64,000 nt of DNA from Labia minor (GCA_963082975.1 OY720346.1:29568720-29632719); one strand, 5' to 3'; positions 52,852-64,000 are shown, counted from the first letter of the stretch. Notes: generated by a model not told the origin, from the sequence alone. Program-made: numbers and translations.

Positions 52852-53426
52852 TTAGGGATTGAAATGTTGTACTTTTCCAGTTGCATTGCGTCCATTTGGC
52901 ATTCGTGTGGTGGGCCCGTTGATTACCATGAGCGACGACGAGGGCGATGACGACGACGGCGACGTTGACGCTTTCTCCTTTCTCCTAGTACGTTTATCAC
53001 CCCGATGATCTCCACGATCATAATATAACGAGACAATGGAATGTTTTTTACAGAATGCCCACCACCAACGAAAACCAGCTAAGCCAGAAAATTTAAATTG
53101 CGGTTCACGAACGCGACGTAATTTTTCAACAAATGACAATATGATTGGTAATGATTTCTTTGTACGTCGATTATAGGGATGGAGAGAGACATCACAACAG
53201 AAATCAAGAACGGAATGTTCTTCAACGGGTGAAAGGCCGGCTTCCTCTAAAACGGCCATACGTTTGGATTTTCCAAGAATATTATCGTAAAGGGTGCCTT
53301 TGGGAATGCCATAAGAGGCGGATGCTTGGGTGAAGCGCATCTTCTGTGTGACAACCGCGTGGATTGCCTCCTTGAGCTGGGCCTGCGTCCATGTGGGGGC
53401 TTTCAGTTTCAGGAGTGCGGGGTAAT
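52852..53426 (-). CDS. bab: bab alternative terminal exon B': second Pipsqueak HTH plus CENP-B/Tigger-like domain
   Basis: This exon sits between A and B. Its acceptor (TTTCTTAG) accepts exon A in phase 1 (G|AT, Asp), and it runs 191 residues to its own TAA. Residues 10-57 are a psq-type helix-turn-helix (WTQAQLKEAIHAVV, then FTQASASYGIPKGTLYDNIL and the basic GKSKR), clearly different from exon B's. Residues 58-136 resemble the second DNA-binding helix-turn-helix of CENP-B and Tigger/pogo transposases: an acidic turn (LSPVEEHSVLDFC), RRTKKSLPIILSFVEKLR, then GLAGFRWWWAFCKKHSIVSL. A basic run (KRTRRKEK) that could be a nuclear signal precedes a Ser/Pro-rich tail. No DDE catalytic domain follows. 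I infer an isoform with the same BTB end but another DNA-binding module; a separate gene or unused exon is less likely given the phase and splice match. Confidence 0.72.
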
Positions 53427-55626
53427 CTAAGAAATACAAAACAAAACACAATTCTATTCCAATGCATTCTCTAACCAAAATGGAAAAAAAAAGAATTTGA
53501 AAAATAATATAGAAAAAAAAATAGGAAAAAAAAAAATAAAATAAAATAAAAAGAAATCATTCAAAAAATAAATAAATAATATCTTGTTAATTACATCTTG
53601 TGTATACTAATCGTTGAATAAAAAAAAAAAATGTCCAAAATGATTTTTTTTTTTACTTAAGTGCACATCGACATGCAAAGCAAAACACACGCACACACTT
53701 GTAAATCTAATCAACTATAAATTTTGTATATAAAAATAAAATAATTCATTTTTATATGTATTTAAATAACTAATGTATAATAGCATTTCCTTTTATTTTT
53801 TAAATCGCTCATTAAAATTTATTAACTAATAATTTTACGGCTGTCTTTTATGGAAAGAATAAATAGGTAACTTTTTCCATTTCAATAAAGAAATTGAATA
53901 AATACAAGTTGACGAAATAAAAATAATTATAATTTAGATTTAAAGTTCATATACTTTTAAAGTCTAATTATTATTCAGTGTTGAACTAGTAAATTTATAA
54001 TAGATTGTCCAATGTGTAATTGCGTTTTTTTTTTTTATTATGGATGATGGATATACTTTACTATTTGTCTCGAAATGTAACTAACTTTATTTTACACTGC
54101 AAATTTAATTAAACTGATATTACAAAGTTGTTTTATACAAAGAAAAGTGAATAATATAATAGTATTTAACAATAGAAATGATCAATATTGAAAATTGAAA
54201 ATTTTTATATTTATTAAATTTAAATTAACACACTATGAGCGGGGCGGGTATTTGTACCCGTTGCGGGGACTGCCACTTATAAGCGGGACGGGTATTTATA
54301 CCCGTTGCCACTTATATGAGGGATATATATTAGTTATCGTTTAAAATAAGTAATTTTAAGTGACACAAGGGAAAATATATATTATATAAGTGGCAACGGG
54401 TATAAATACCTGCCCCGCTCATAGTGTGTTAATAAAATATTTTTCGGTCAACCTCATAGATATGGCAAAATTATTTTTAAAAGAAAATTGAGGTATTTAT
54501 TAACATAGATAAGTTGATGATCTTATATATTGAAATTGAAAACTATTTATTATGTTTTTCATATTTCTAAACAAAAAAAAGGCAATTACATTTGATCAAT
54601 CTAGTATATATATCTCGACTTTTAAATCTTATACTACAAAAAAAAAATTTCAATCATCTTATTAAAATAGAACTATTATATAAAGTTATAATATATAATA
54701 ATATTGTCAAAAATCTATTTCAAAAATAGATTTACTTATATATATATATATTATTTAATAAATACAAAACAATACTAATCTTATTGTTCAGTAACCTCAT
54801 TTATTCTCTTTTTAATTTATTTCATTTTTTTTTTAAATAAAAATGTTAATATAATTCGATTTTAAATTAAAATCGTTGGAAAATATTTTATTAATTCATA
54901 TAAATGATTAATAAATCGAATAAATAACGTTTGAGCACAGATAGATTAAGTGACATTGGGGAGGGGGATGATAAATGGGAGATGGATTGGGTTCTTAAAC
55001 TAAAAAGAGAAGTAATTTATATTTTTTTTTTTTTTACATAAATAAGCAATTAGACTTTTAAAGCTAATACGAATCATTACCATTATATTCCTGAATAATT
55101 TCGTAGGCTCGCCAACTAGACCTTAACTATACCATGTTCAAATCATATTGATTTTATGAATATGTAAATTGTTAACCATCAAATAATCTATACATAGACT
55201 ACCATATATGGAAATGTATTCATAAAATAAACAAAATTAAATTTGAACATAGCTGGGGCAATAAGCAGACACAATTCAAATCGGAGCCTTCTATGATCTA
55301 TGCATATATACATTGTTTATTGTCTAATGTAAACTATAGTTTGATTCCAAGCTTAAAGCATTGATTGGTCTCAATCCATGAGTTATTTATTTGAAAATGG
55401 GATGATGTGAAGGTGGTGGGGTGAATCGGGAGTGGGAAAGGGTGTAGTCGCTCTCAATGCAATCAGTTTGATTTTATTTCTATTGCTGAGTGTGATAAGC
55501 CCATCTATTTAAATCAATGAAAATAGATTTGTGTGGTTCAAGTGATAAAAAAAAAATAATAATAATAATTGAAAAAAAAAATGATTAATATATGAGAATA
55601 ATCGATTAAGGAGGAATGCAACTTAC
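53427..55626 (-). other. bab: Intron between exon A and B'
   Basis: Apart from the MITE at 54229-54428, only AT-rich sequence. The stretch near 55255-55345 is less repetitive and includes TGTTTATTG and TGTAAAC-like forkhead sites. No exon seen. Confidence 0.55.
54229..54428. mobile_element. piggyBac-like MITE with TTAA target site
   Basis: 200 bases between TTAA (54225-54228) and TTAA (54429-54432). The ends CACACTATGAGCGGGGCGGG and, reverse complemented, CACACTATGAGCGGGGCAGG continue imperfectly to about 36 bases. The left half holds two tandem copies of CGGGTATTTRTACCCGTTGC. No coding sequence. TTAA is the piggyBac target, but the terminal bases are not the usual CCCT, so the family is tentative. 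Confidence 0.75.
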
Positions 55627-55684
55627 CGGCAATGGAGGATGTGGAGGCGCCAAGCCAAGCATGCGAGGATTCAAGCAGCTTAGC
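55627..55684 (-). CDS. bab: bab exon A (shared linker exon before the alternative DNA-binding exons)
   Basis: A 58-base internal exon bounded by an acceptor ending in TTTTAG and a consensus GTAAGT donor. Read from its first base it encodes AKLLESSHAWLGASTSSIA and leaves one G, so it ends in phase 1. This Ser-rich linker precedes SYQYQLQ in Bab proteins as I remember them. The leftover G completes GCC (Ala) with exon B and GAT (Asp) with exon B', so both downstream exons are compatible. It is too short to stand out as an open reading frame; it is supported by the splice sites, the phase match and the family likeness. The next upstream exon, presumably coding between the BTB and this linker, was not found before 64000. 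Confidence 0.8.
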
Positions 55685-56699
55685 CTAAAACAAAGAAATA
55701 ATAATATACGTTAGACCAAGCCAAAACATAAATTCAATTCTAGTTAGAATTATTTAATTGGGATAACTATAAAGAGAGGTATATTTCAAATTATAAATAT
55801 AGAACAAGCCTAAAGCATAATTATAATATATAAATGTGTATATAAAAATATAGATAATATAAAATATGTTAAAATATTAATAAATAAATAATAATAAAAA
55901 AAAAAATTAATATATTTGATAAAGATATTAAATGGAGGGATGATTATATTGATTGTTAATTTTTATATAATATATTAATTAAAAAATTGTTTATTCCACG
56001 AATTTTAAAATTATAATAAACCTTTTTAATGAAATTATTAAAAAAAAAAATGTTTATTTTTTTAAATAATTAATTAATTATTTTGACATTCAAATATAAA
56101 TTTTTCATTTTTTGGTACTTTACCTACACTGGTTGCGTTTACCTTTCAAGTAAAGTACCAGTTTGCTGCGAGATATTTGCTTCCTATTTTGTATATAGAT
56201 TTAAAAATATGAAAAAAATTCAGATACCAAATTTCATCATGATCTGACTACCGGAAGTGACATTTTACCTATACAAATAGCGTTAGGTGTAAATTATAAA
56301 TATATATAATAGTGTTAAACCATTTTACTTTATAATTTAAATTAATTAGTTTGTTTATTTTCATTGTTGTTAATTATTTATGTTTTATCGTTCTCAAGAT
56401 AATGGTTAAAAATAATTTGTAATTAAATTATCAATAATTATCAATACCAAGTTTATACATTCTAAATATTCATTCACAACTCTTTATACCTATTTATATG
56501 CGGGATAGTCTAGGGGAGGACACTCCCGAATTTTTCATTTTATTATGATTATTTTATAATATAATATAATGAATATATAAGAACAGGAATAATTTTGATA
56601 GGCTGTCTCTACTATAGTTATTTTAAATATATTTCCAAGAAAATGTTGCGGTTATAGTATGGATGAAGAAGGATTTATATAGATATATACAAAGGGTTA

Positions 56700-56960
56700 T
56701 GATGGCGTAAAAGTCGCCTTCTCATTTCTCTCTTCCGAGCTTTCCTGACACTAAATGTAAACAAGAGCATCTTAGGTGATTAGTTTGCTAATGAGAGAAG
56801 CCTCGGCTCCCATTACTTTGCTCATATTTGTCCAATTTATTTCAATGGCTGTTGTTTACTTGCTAATTGGCCGGTTTAAATCACACCTCGTAATCCGACG
56901 GCCGTGGTCCCCCTCAACGCCTTTTCCCTCCCATAACCGAGTCCCCCTCCCTCTTTCTCT
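56700..56960. promoter_or_regulatory. Unique island rich in homeodomain- and forkhead-type sites, possible enhancer
   Basis: About 260 bases of non-repetitive sequence in the intron about 1 kb upstream of exon A. It includes TGTAAACA, TTGTTTAC (forkhead), GCTAATGAG and GCTAATTGG (homeodomain) and CpGs. The plus-strand 92-codon frame covering it is not convincing as protein. Bab genes are regulated by large intronic enhancers in flies, which makes the setting plausible. Confidence 0.3.
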
Positions 56961-57260
56961 CTTCACATTCACCACCACTTTTGATAAAGCATCATTTATA
57001 ATTCATGAAAATCTTTTAATAGGAATATGTCTCATCTTTAATAACAAATTATAAAGACTCTTCAATATATAAAAATGATATTTAAGATATAAGTATATAA
57101 TTACACATAATATAAATTTTAAAGAAAAAAAAAACATAAATTACTTGAAATATGTATTAATTATATTATAAATTTCAATATATTTTTCTTTTATTAATTT
57201 TTACTTTACGATCTTATTTAATATATACTTTTAAATATGTATAGAAAAAATATTAAAATA

Positions 57261-57904
57261 AAATAAGTTGACCTGTGGCCAGGTCCGAACCGACCGACGG
57301 TTTGAAGTAAATTAATTTCCAGCTACAGAAACAATATCAAATAATTTTAATATATCTATTAATGTAATAAAAACAGATATGGATACATAAATAATAAATA
57401 TAAACATTTTTAATTTTATTTTATTTATAATATATATGCAAGACCAGGCTGTATCATGAATGGCTGGATGACGTCATATAATTTTAAATCAAGAAAAAAC
57501 TAATAAATATGATTTTTCTCGAGGATAAAACCAATACAAAGTGCATGATTCGTGGTGATATGTAAAAAATATCCTCATGTGAAATTTGGTGTGAAAATAA
57601 CCCTTCCCTTCCTATGGTCGATCGTTAATACTACCACTTCCGGTTTCCGGATTTGCACCAAAAGTTGATCAATTCATCCCACTGATGCATTAAGTAAATA
57701 TACCAAATTTCATCAAAATCCGTTCGCCGTTCAGGCTATACACATCCATACGGACGGACAGACAGACGGACGGACAGACATCATGCTAAAAATACTTTTT
57801 TCTGTTAAGAAAATGCATGATTCGTGGAGATATGTAAAAATCTCCACATATGAAATTAGGTGTGAAAACAATACCTCCCTTACTATCGTCGGTCGGTAAA
57901 AAAT
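57261..57904 (+). mobile_element. Dispersed repeat family, copy B (non-coding)
   Basis: Partner of 36066-36685, same orientation. It keeps a CGGACGGACAGACAGACGGA tract that is shortened in copy A, preceded by CCAAATTTCATCAAAATCCG, and the same ACCGACCGACG / CGTCGGTCGGT subterminal inverted repeats. It is probably the more complete copy. Confidence 0.8.
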
Positions 57905-60900
57905 ATTCAGAAAAATTGTTATGAAAAAAACTCATTTATTCAATTACTTAATATAGATCAAAAAATCAGGGAAAGCGCTTAGCGGATGGATCAACCGTAT
58001 TTTTTTTTCATTGGACAAGTGTTTGAAATACAATAATAAAAAAGTTCCGGCGGGTAGAGAATTTAATTCATTATTTTATTTATACTAGAGGATTTCCGGA
58101 CCAACAATTACCATAATATTAGAGTATACCAAAAAATAAAAACAATACAATAGGTCAGGAGCTAATAATTAGATAAAAAAGATAAAGACATTAATATATT
58201 ACTAGCATAGAGTTAGCTATTCAGAAGGAAATTATCCAGAACGTTTACAAATGGTGTTGGGTTTTCCATAGAATAACCTACTCTTAAGAGAACTCCCTTT
58301 TCAAATCCTCATCCCTTAAATCCCCCTAATGAATTTGTTCAAATAACGTGTCATTATCTTTAGGACAATTGCAAAACATTTTCTAACTAATAAATAATTT
58401 ATGCTATTTTATAAAGTTTCTATCAATCGTAGGGTGAATTTCTAAAAACGATTTTCTGATTAATAAAATAAATAATTTATTATAAAATGAAAAGAGAAGA
58501 TGAATAGAATAGGGAATTCCAGTTTAAGGATTAATAGATAATTGAATGTGTATATGCCAATAACACAAATAAATTGAAAACAAATAAGATAACACAATAA
58601 TAATAATATTAATAATAATAAGGCATTAATTAATTTAAATTCAAAATAAAGAAGAAAGAGTGATTTATTGAATTGAAATATAATCTCGTTTCTAATTTTT
58701 TTTTTTAAAGAACCCTTATTTTAAGGGGGATAACTTTTTTTTTTATTTCCATAAATTTATTATAACTAATATCATAACTGAACTAATAATTTTTTTTTTT
58801 TTGAAAAATAAACCCATAAATATATAACCACATTTAATCAAAAATTAAAAAGAATAAATTATAATTTTTTTAAGAGTAAAACAGAAAAAAAAAAAATAAA
58901 TTACTTAAATAGAGCTTGGGAAATGGTGTGGATATTACATACACATTTTTTGCACTGTTTTTTTTTTATTTTAAGATTAAACTCTTAATAAATCTTTAAT
59001 AAATAATATAATAGATTTATTTAGCTTTAAAAGATAAACAACCTAATATATATCTCATCTTTGTAAATGAGAATGAAACTATTTACCTATTAAGTCTTGT
59101 TTTTATTCTTATTCCACTTGTAATTATATGTCGACTTTAATCTATATTCTTTGATCCCTCTCTTCATGTGTATGTTAATTAATAACTTCCTATTTAATAT
59201 GAAACATTAACAAGTTCAATAACACATTCTTGAATTTTAGATAATGGTTTTAGTGCTATTTACTACCATAAATCACTCAAAATTTATAAGAAAATTGGAT
59301 TACTACATAATAATTAATTTATTTTCTAGTATATTAGTCAATTTTTTTTTACTTTCAAATATCTATTGAATATATAGTGTTATTTAAATAAATTATATAT
59401 AAAAATATCAAAATAATATAATATAATAGATCAAACTGTTCAAGAAAATAAACAAAACAGAATTCGTATCATGTAGAATATAATTTTCCTTTTAATTAAT
59501 TACTATAAATCCTATCATATAAATATGATATTATAGGATTTGTATAAATACAGGTAGGATTTGTTTTCTTTTTTATTTTTCAGATGTCGTAAATCAAAAG
59601 TAGTGTGATGATCGCCCATTAGTTGATTTTTTTAAATTATAATCGTTAGTGAAAGAGAGAGAAAAAACTTGACATATTTATGTATATGATATATATTCGT
59701 AGAAGATCAATATAAATATCCAGATAATAATTAATAATTACGATTAATTAATTATTTATTTATTTTCTGTTGTGTTTATATATGATATATAGGAAATCTT
59801 TTTCATGTTTTATGTCGATGACAATTTTTTGTTTGCGTGTCTTTTGAATTGAGTAAAGTGCAAGTCGTTTGGTTGTCAATTAAGCATTGAGAATAAATAG
59901 TATATCCAAATATATTTCTTTATAAATAAAATAAAAATAAAAACTATGATTTACATATATAATAGGTCACGCAGAAAAAAAACACCATTCTTTCAATCTC
60001 TATAAAATTTTAAATTACTCTATGATTAAAATGAAAAGTAAATAATACTTAACGAACTTTGGAACATAGTAGTATTTTATATTCGTGTAAAATCTACATT
60101 GAAAAAGAAAAAAAAATTGATTTAATTTTTAAATTATGGTTACTTATGTTTAATTTTTTTTTTTAATTATGTTGATTTTATTATAGAAAATGGAAATTGA
60201 TATATGTTATGTCAAAATATCGAGATTTTTATTATATATTTCACAATTATGTATCGATTGGCAATTATCTATCGATTATCGCTTTCAACCCTTCTAAGAA
60301 AAATTTCTAACTGTCAAAAATTATTGTAGTAATTAATTCACTATTTGGGTATTCGAAAAGTCTTATAAATATTAATTTATATATTATGATATATATTTAT
60401 ATTATTTTTTTTTTATGAAATAAAAAAAAAATGTTGGGTATAAATGTGGAAAATTAATTGGTAGAGAAGGGGACATAGCCCTCTATCTCTATACCCATTG
60501 TGGATAGGAAAAAAAGATCAAAGTTCTAACTAAACCAAGAAGATTTTACGATATACACTTTATATATACACAATATATACACATATATAAATACCTTTAA
60601 TTTTTTTGTATTAATTAAAAATATATGTAGTTCGTTAGAGATATATTTATATGTATTTTATTCTTTTCATCTTCATTTATTATTATAATATTATGTACTC
60701 TAATTCAAACTAATTACATTTCCTGGGTTAATTTAAAAAAAAAAAATTAATAATTACATTATATAATCAAAAGCTGTTTTAATTAATGTATATATATATA
60801 GATATATTTCCAAAGAAAACAAAAATACTTTTTTGTTTCTCTCCCTCAGTCAGACTATTTAATATCTCAACTCAATTTAGCTGAGAGGAATGGGGATATG

Positions 60901-61021
60901 AGGAGAGGAAAAATGGGACGATATAAAGAAAATTCCGTTGATGATAGATCGGATTTAGGATGTCATAGGAGCCATCTTGATTAGGATTCCTCTCTCACAC
61001 CACCCACGAACCCAGACACAA

Positions 61022-61054
<33 letters not shown>

Positions 61055-61099
61055 CATCTAAACACACCCTCAATTTGAACCCCTTCTCAAACCCCTCCC

Positions 61100-61255
61100 C
61101 CTCCCTCCTCTGGTGCGATTATTAACCGGGCCTGGCCAAAATTAATGATAACCTGCACGAGACAACGCAATTCAATACCAACCCCAGAAACATTAATTAC
61201 ATTATAATAATAACTCGCGGGAGCCGCCGGTTCATTTTATTATACAACCACCTCC
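61100..61255. promoter_or_regulatory. Unique island with homeodomain sites and a GC core, possible enhancer
   Basis: Contains GGGCCTGGCCAAAATTAATG, ACATTAATTACATTAT and TCGCGGGAGCCGCCGG, surrounded by C-rich microsatellite. Not repetitive in the window. No open frame of note. Confidence 0.25.
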
Positions 61256-63203
61256 TACATCCCAACCCTCTTCCCCCTCTTTCTATATACCATTGACAGA
61301 ATAGTCAATGTGATCAAGATTCGTTAATATTAATTTCATGTAGGATAGTTTCGCATTAAATTGCTTTAATTATATCGAACACTATGTTCTATTATGGAAT
61401 ATTAAACTTGGCGCAATGGCAAATAGACAGTGGCGGTCTCAATTCACCAAGTTATAGCGAAACTAATAGTAGATCTATATGAAAAATAAAATACTACACA
61501 ACACAAAAAAAAAAAAAAAGAATAATGTACTATTTCCAACTAAATTATGCATATTTCATCTTCAACACGGAGTGGACATTATCTTAGATACATCTTTTTG
61601 AAATGAGAAAATAATTGTCTTATTTTTTTTTTTTTTTATTTTGATGTTGGTGGATGATGAGAGGAACTAATTAAGAAAATAATGCAACTGAATGAAGAAT
61701 TAAGAAGACAAAGAGAGAGAGAGTTTCATATTTATAGATGATTTTTTTTTAGTGGTCAATAGTGAGTGGAAGACAAGAACAAACGATAAAAATGGACCAG
61801 AGTGAGTGAGGGAGAGAAAGAAATAGTTGGCGCCAGAGAACAAAAGAGAATGAGATTTGCGGTCTAACCAAATGGTCAAAAAGACAATAGAATCAAATTT
61901 TGATAAGATTGCCTGAAGCGGAGTGGGGGGGAATTATATTTTGTATATAGAAAGAGACAGTGAAGGAAGAGTTCAGGCACTGGGATAAAATCTGAATACA
62001 TTAAAAATGTCGGCAGACATTTATATGAATTTACAAGACTATTAAATTAAAAAATAAAAATAAAAATAAAAAATTATTCTTTTGAAAATATTTTAATGTA
62101 TTATTATAATATAATTCTTTTGAATATTAATTTCAATCAGTAGAAAAGAAGAATAAGTAAATTATAAGCCGAATAGCAGAAAAACTAATTGGCTATAATT
62201 ATAATTTATATTTAATTATCATATTATAATAAATTCTTCTAATGTTTAAACAAGTTTTGCTTGAGAGTCATTTTCTTCTTTATAATAATAAATTGTTTAT
62301 GCTGTTTTTATTATATAGTCATTTCAAGAATTGAAATATGACTTTCTTAACAAAAAAACATTAATTATATATATAATTCAATCAAAATTTGTATATGATA
62401 TAAAAAGAAAGGAAAAGCAAACTACAAAATTACAATGCTGACTCAAATTGTACATGATTTCAAAAACAATCCATATTCTTTATTATTAATATGAATATCA
62501 CATTGAAGGGTAATTTCTCAACTATTCTTGTTGTTTGTAGCCAAAAATGGTGTTCCAGTACGGCACTAAAAATTTTCTGCAATCATTTTTTTCATTTTCC
62601 GACTTGACACTGATTAAGAATTTAAATAAAAATAAAATAACATATTTGACATTCAAATAATTTCAACAAATAAAATATTTAGTTTAAATATAAATAACGT
62701 TAATACATACGTTGAACATTGAGTTTATTAAGATATGTTAATGAGTTTTTTTTTCAATTCTCGTTGAACGTTCTATGACGCAGCAGCAGGTAGAGTGTGG
62801 GAGAGAGAGAGAACTATATTTTAGAGAACCTCTCTGATTTATATTCAAAATTAAAATTTGTTTCCGGAGTTTGTCAAGACAATAAAATGAACGTTTTATA
62901 AAATATTGTTTGGAACATTGGTGAAGTTATTAGTATAGAAATGTAACTGGTATTTGAAGTATATATATACGACTTTTTCATAGTTTAAATCTAAAATAAT
63001 TATAGTAATAATAATAATAAATGATTAAATAATATCTTGTGTTTCTTGAAATCTTATAACTTAAAGGAATACTAAAATCTCAGTTATTATCATGATCACA
63101 ATACTTTCCTTTATACCCACATTTCAAGGAGAATTAAAAAAAAGACATTTTGTATCTTTGGAATCATTTTGTATATATAAATATTTGGCATCGGTTCAAA
63201 TTA

Positions 63204-63325
63204 TGAACATGAGGTTGGAAGAATTCAGACACGCTCCCATGACAATGGACCTAATGATGCCGGATCACTCCCCCCCCCCCCCACCACCTCAAACAACTAG
63301 CCTAGCTGATGATTACTCGGATTAA
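63204..63325 (+). CDS. Doubtful short coding exon or relic, Pro-rich
   Basis: The plus-strand frame reads MNMRLEEFRHAPMTMDLMMP, then DH, Ser, a Pro run from a 13-base C tract, QTTSLADDYSD and a TAA. The composition looks more protein-like than other short frames here, and ATTCAG at 63226-63231 could be an acceptor. There is no family match, no clear partner exon, and it lies opposite to the presumed bab intron. The C run is also a likely spot for length errors. Confidence 0.15.
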
Positions 63326-63569
63326 TTCTATTGTTTTTCATCTGTCTTCAAAAAAAAAACAAAAAAAAAAAAAAAATTTAAATAAAAAAATAAAATTAAA
63401 AACAAAAACACACTGTTGACTTTGCAGCTTCCATTTCTTCTATATTATCTTCATTTTTATCATTATATAGAAATTAAATGGTTAAGACATATTCTACCAT
63501 ACGGATATTTGAAAGAGAAAAGAGAAATAACAAAGCATATCCACCTACTCCCCCATATTTATATATATG

Positions 63570-63686
63570 GAAAGAGAGAGAGAGAGAGAAAGAGATTTCT
63601 CCCTCATATAACAAACACCCTGAGTTTGCAGTTTGACTTTGTACTTAGTCAAAAGATGTAAAGAGAGAGAGAAAGAGAGAGAGAGG
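63570..63686. repeat. GA-rich microsatellites
   Basis: Two (GA)n runs, near 63570-63590 and 63661-63686, separated by ordinary sequence. Another is at 3382-3408. Confidence 0.75.
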
Positions 63687-64000
63687 TAGAGGTAGAGTGC
63701 ACTAGAGGGAGGTAATGCTGTCGTTGTTTTATAATCTGTATATTTACAGATAGCTTCGTCATCGAAGGGGGTGTATTTGTGACAGAGGGTAGGTATTGTT
63801 TAGGATTAGGTTGTACGATCGTAATCTGTTGACTTTACGCTTAGGTTGTTGGGCGAATGATCATAAGAGAGGTTGGTTGGCTCCTGCTTTTTGCACTTTA
63901 CATTTCAAGCCCAAAACAGAGAGAGACAGAGTTATTATGGGTGTCTTTGTTTCGGAGAATATATAAGGAGGGAATTGATTTAAGTAAGAGTTTCTTTTTT

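Larger units (their letters stand above)
7542..55684 (-). other. bab: bric-a-brac family gene, 3' portion (gene span in window)
   Basis: This is the span of a spliced minus-strand gene whose exons A, B, C, D (and alternative B') are listed separately. The A-B-C-D product has the composite DNA-binding domain of Bab proteins, a Pipsqueak helix-turn-helix followed by an AT-hook. It also has the flanking Bab signature (SYQYQLQSMWQKCWNTNQ before, WPEEHIRGVIRTVVFRDSHQ after). In flies, Bab proteins are nuclear BTB regulators that bind A/T-rich DNA and pattern limbs, abdomen and ovary; that role is family knowledge, not something seen here. Introns are about 4.8, 9.7 and 32.5 kb. The BTB domain and start codon are not in the window, so the gene is partial. 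I cannot say whether it is closer to bab1 or bab2. Confidence 0.85.
55685..64000 (-). other. bab: Intron upstream of bab exon A; no further exon found
   Basis: Searched by eye on the minus strand for the BTB domain and linker exons without success. Contains repeat copy B, microsatellites and several less repetitive islands. The stretch 58000-60860 shows only AT-rich sequence. Confidence 0.5.

Noticed and set aside
56776..57054. Plus-strand 92-codon frame with hydrophobic start
   Set aside because: Could suggest a membrane segment, but there is no partner exon or family match, and the sequence looks regulatory.
1..64000. CRISPR arrays, operons or bacterial-type systems
   Set aside because: The window is eukaryotic intron and flank; no regularly spaced repeats with unique spacers were seen.

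Overview
The window is AT-rich eukaryotic DNA, dense in (TA)n, (ATT)n and homopolymer tracts and in non-coding transposon debris. The only gene I can support is a spliced, minus-strand member of the arthropod bric-a-brac (bab) family of BTB/Pipsqueak transcription factors. With mariner, hAT, piggyBac-like, non-LTR, tRNA-derived SINE and possible Helentron remnants, this points to an arthropod; a copepod such as a sea louse would fit, but the species is a guess.

Gene layout (minus strand, so 5' to 3' runs from high to low coordinates). Exon A (55627-55684) joins either of two downstream paths in the same reading phase. Path 1 is the canonical bab tail: exon B (50587-50853, Pipsqueak helix-turn-helix), exon C (40692-40843, AT-hook) and exon D (7669-8232, Ala-rich C-terminus, TAA stop). 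Together they make a 346-residue C-terminal part with phases 1, 1, 0 agreeing at every junction. Path 2 is exon B' (52852-53426), lying between A and B. It accepts the same phase, encodes a different Pipsqueak-type helix-turn-helix followed by a CENP-B/Tigger-transposase-like second domain, and ends with its own TAA. The window therefore appears to show one BTB gene that swaps its DNA-binding module by alternative 3' exons, one of them resembling the N-terminal half of a pogo/Tigger transposase. The BTB domain and 5' end must lie beyond 64000.

Region by region. 1-7541: 3' flank with a short MITE (561-778). 8233-40691: a 32-kb intron with most of the transposons: SINE with 12-bp target-site duplication (12057-12581), possible Helentron remnant bounded by 15-bp inverted repeats (14058-17084) with an endonuclease fragment, foldback MITE (17318-17635), two decayed mariners (26356-26831; 27286-27590), hAT with a transposase C-terminus (31621-32306), LINE 3' ends (34861-35230), and copy A of a long dispersed repeat (36066-36685). 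40844-50586: intron with two hAT MITEs (42701-43320; 44966-45120), a large inverted repeat (45979-46840), a repeat pair (47197/48521) and another MITE (49783-50027). 53427-55626: intron with a TTAA-flanked MITE (54229-54428). 55685-64000: 5' intron with repeat copy B (57261-57904) and non-repetitive, GC-richer islands that may be enhancers.

Limits: splice junctions were read by eye from consensus sites and phase agreement; family assignments rest on motif recognition, not on searches.
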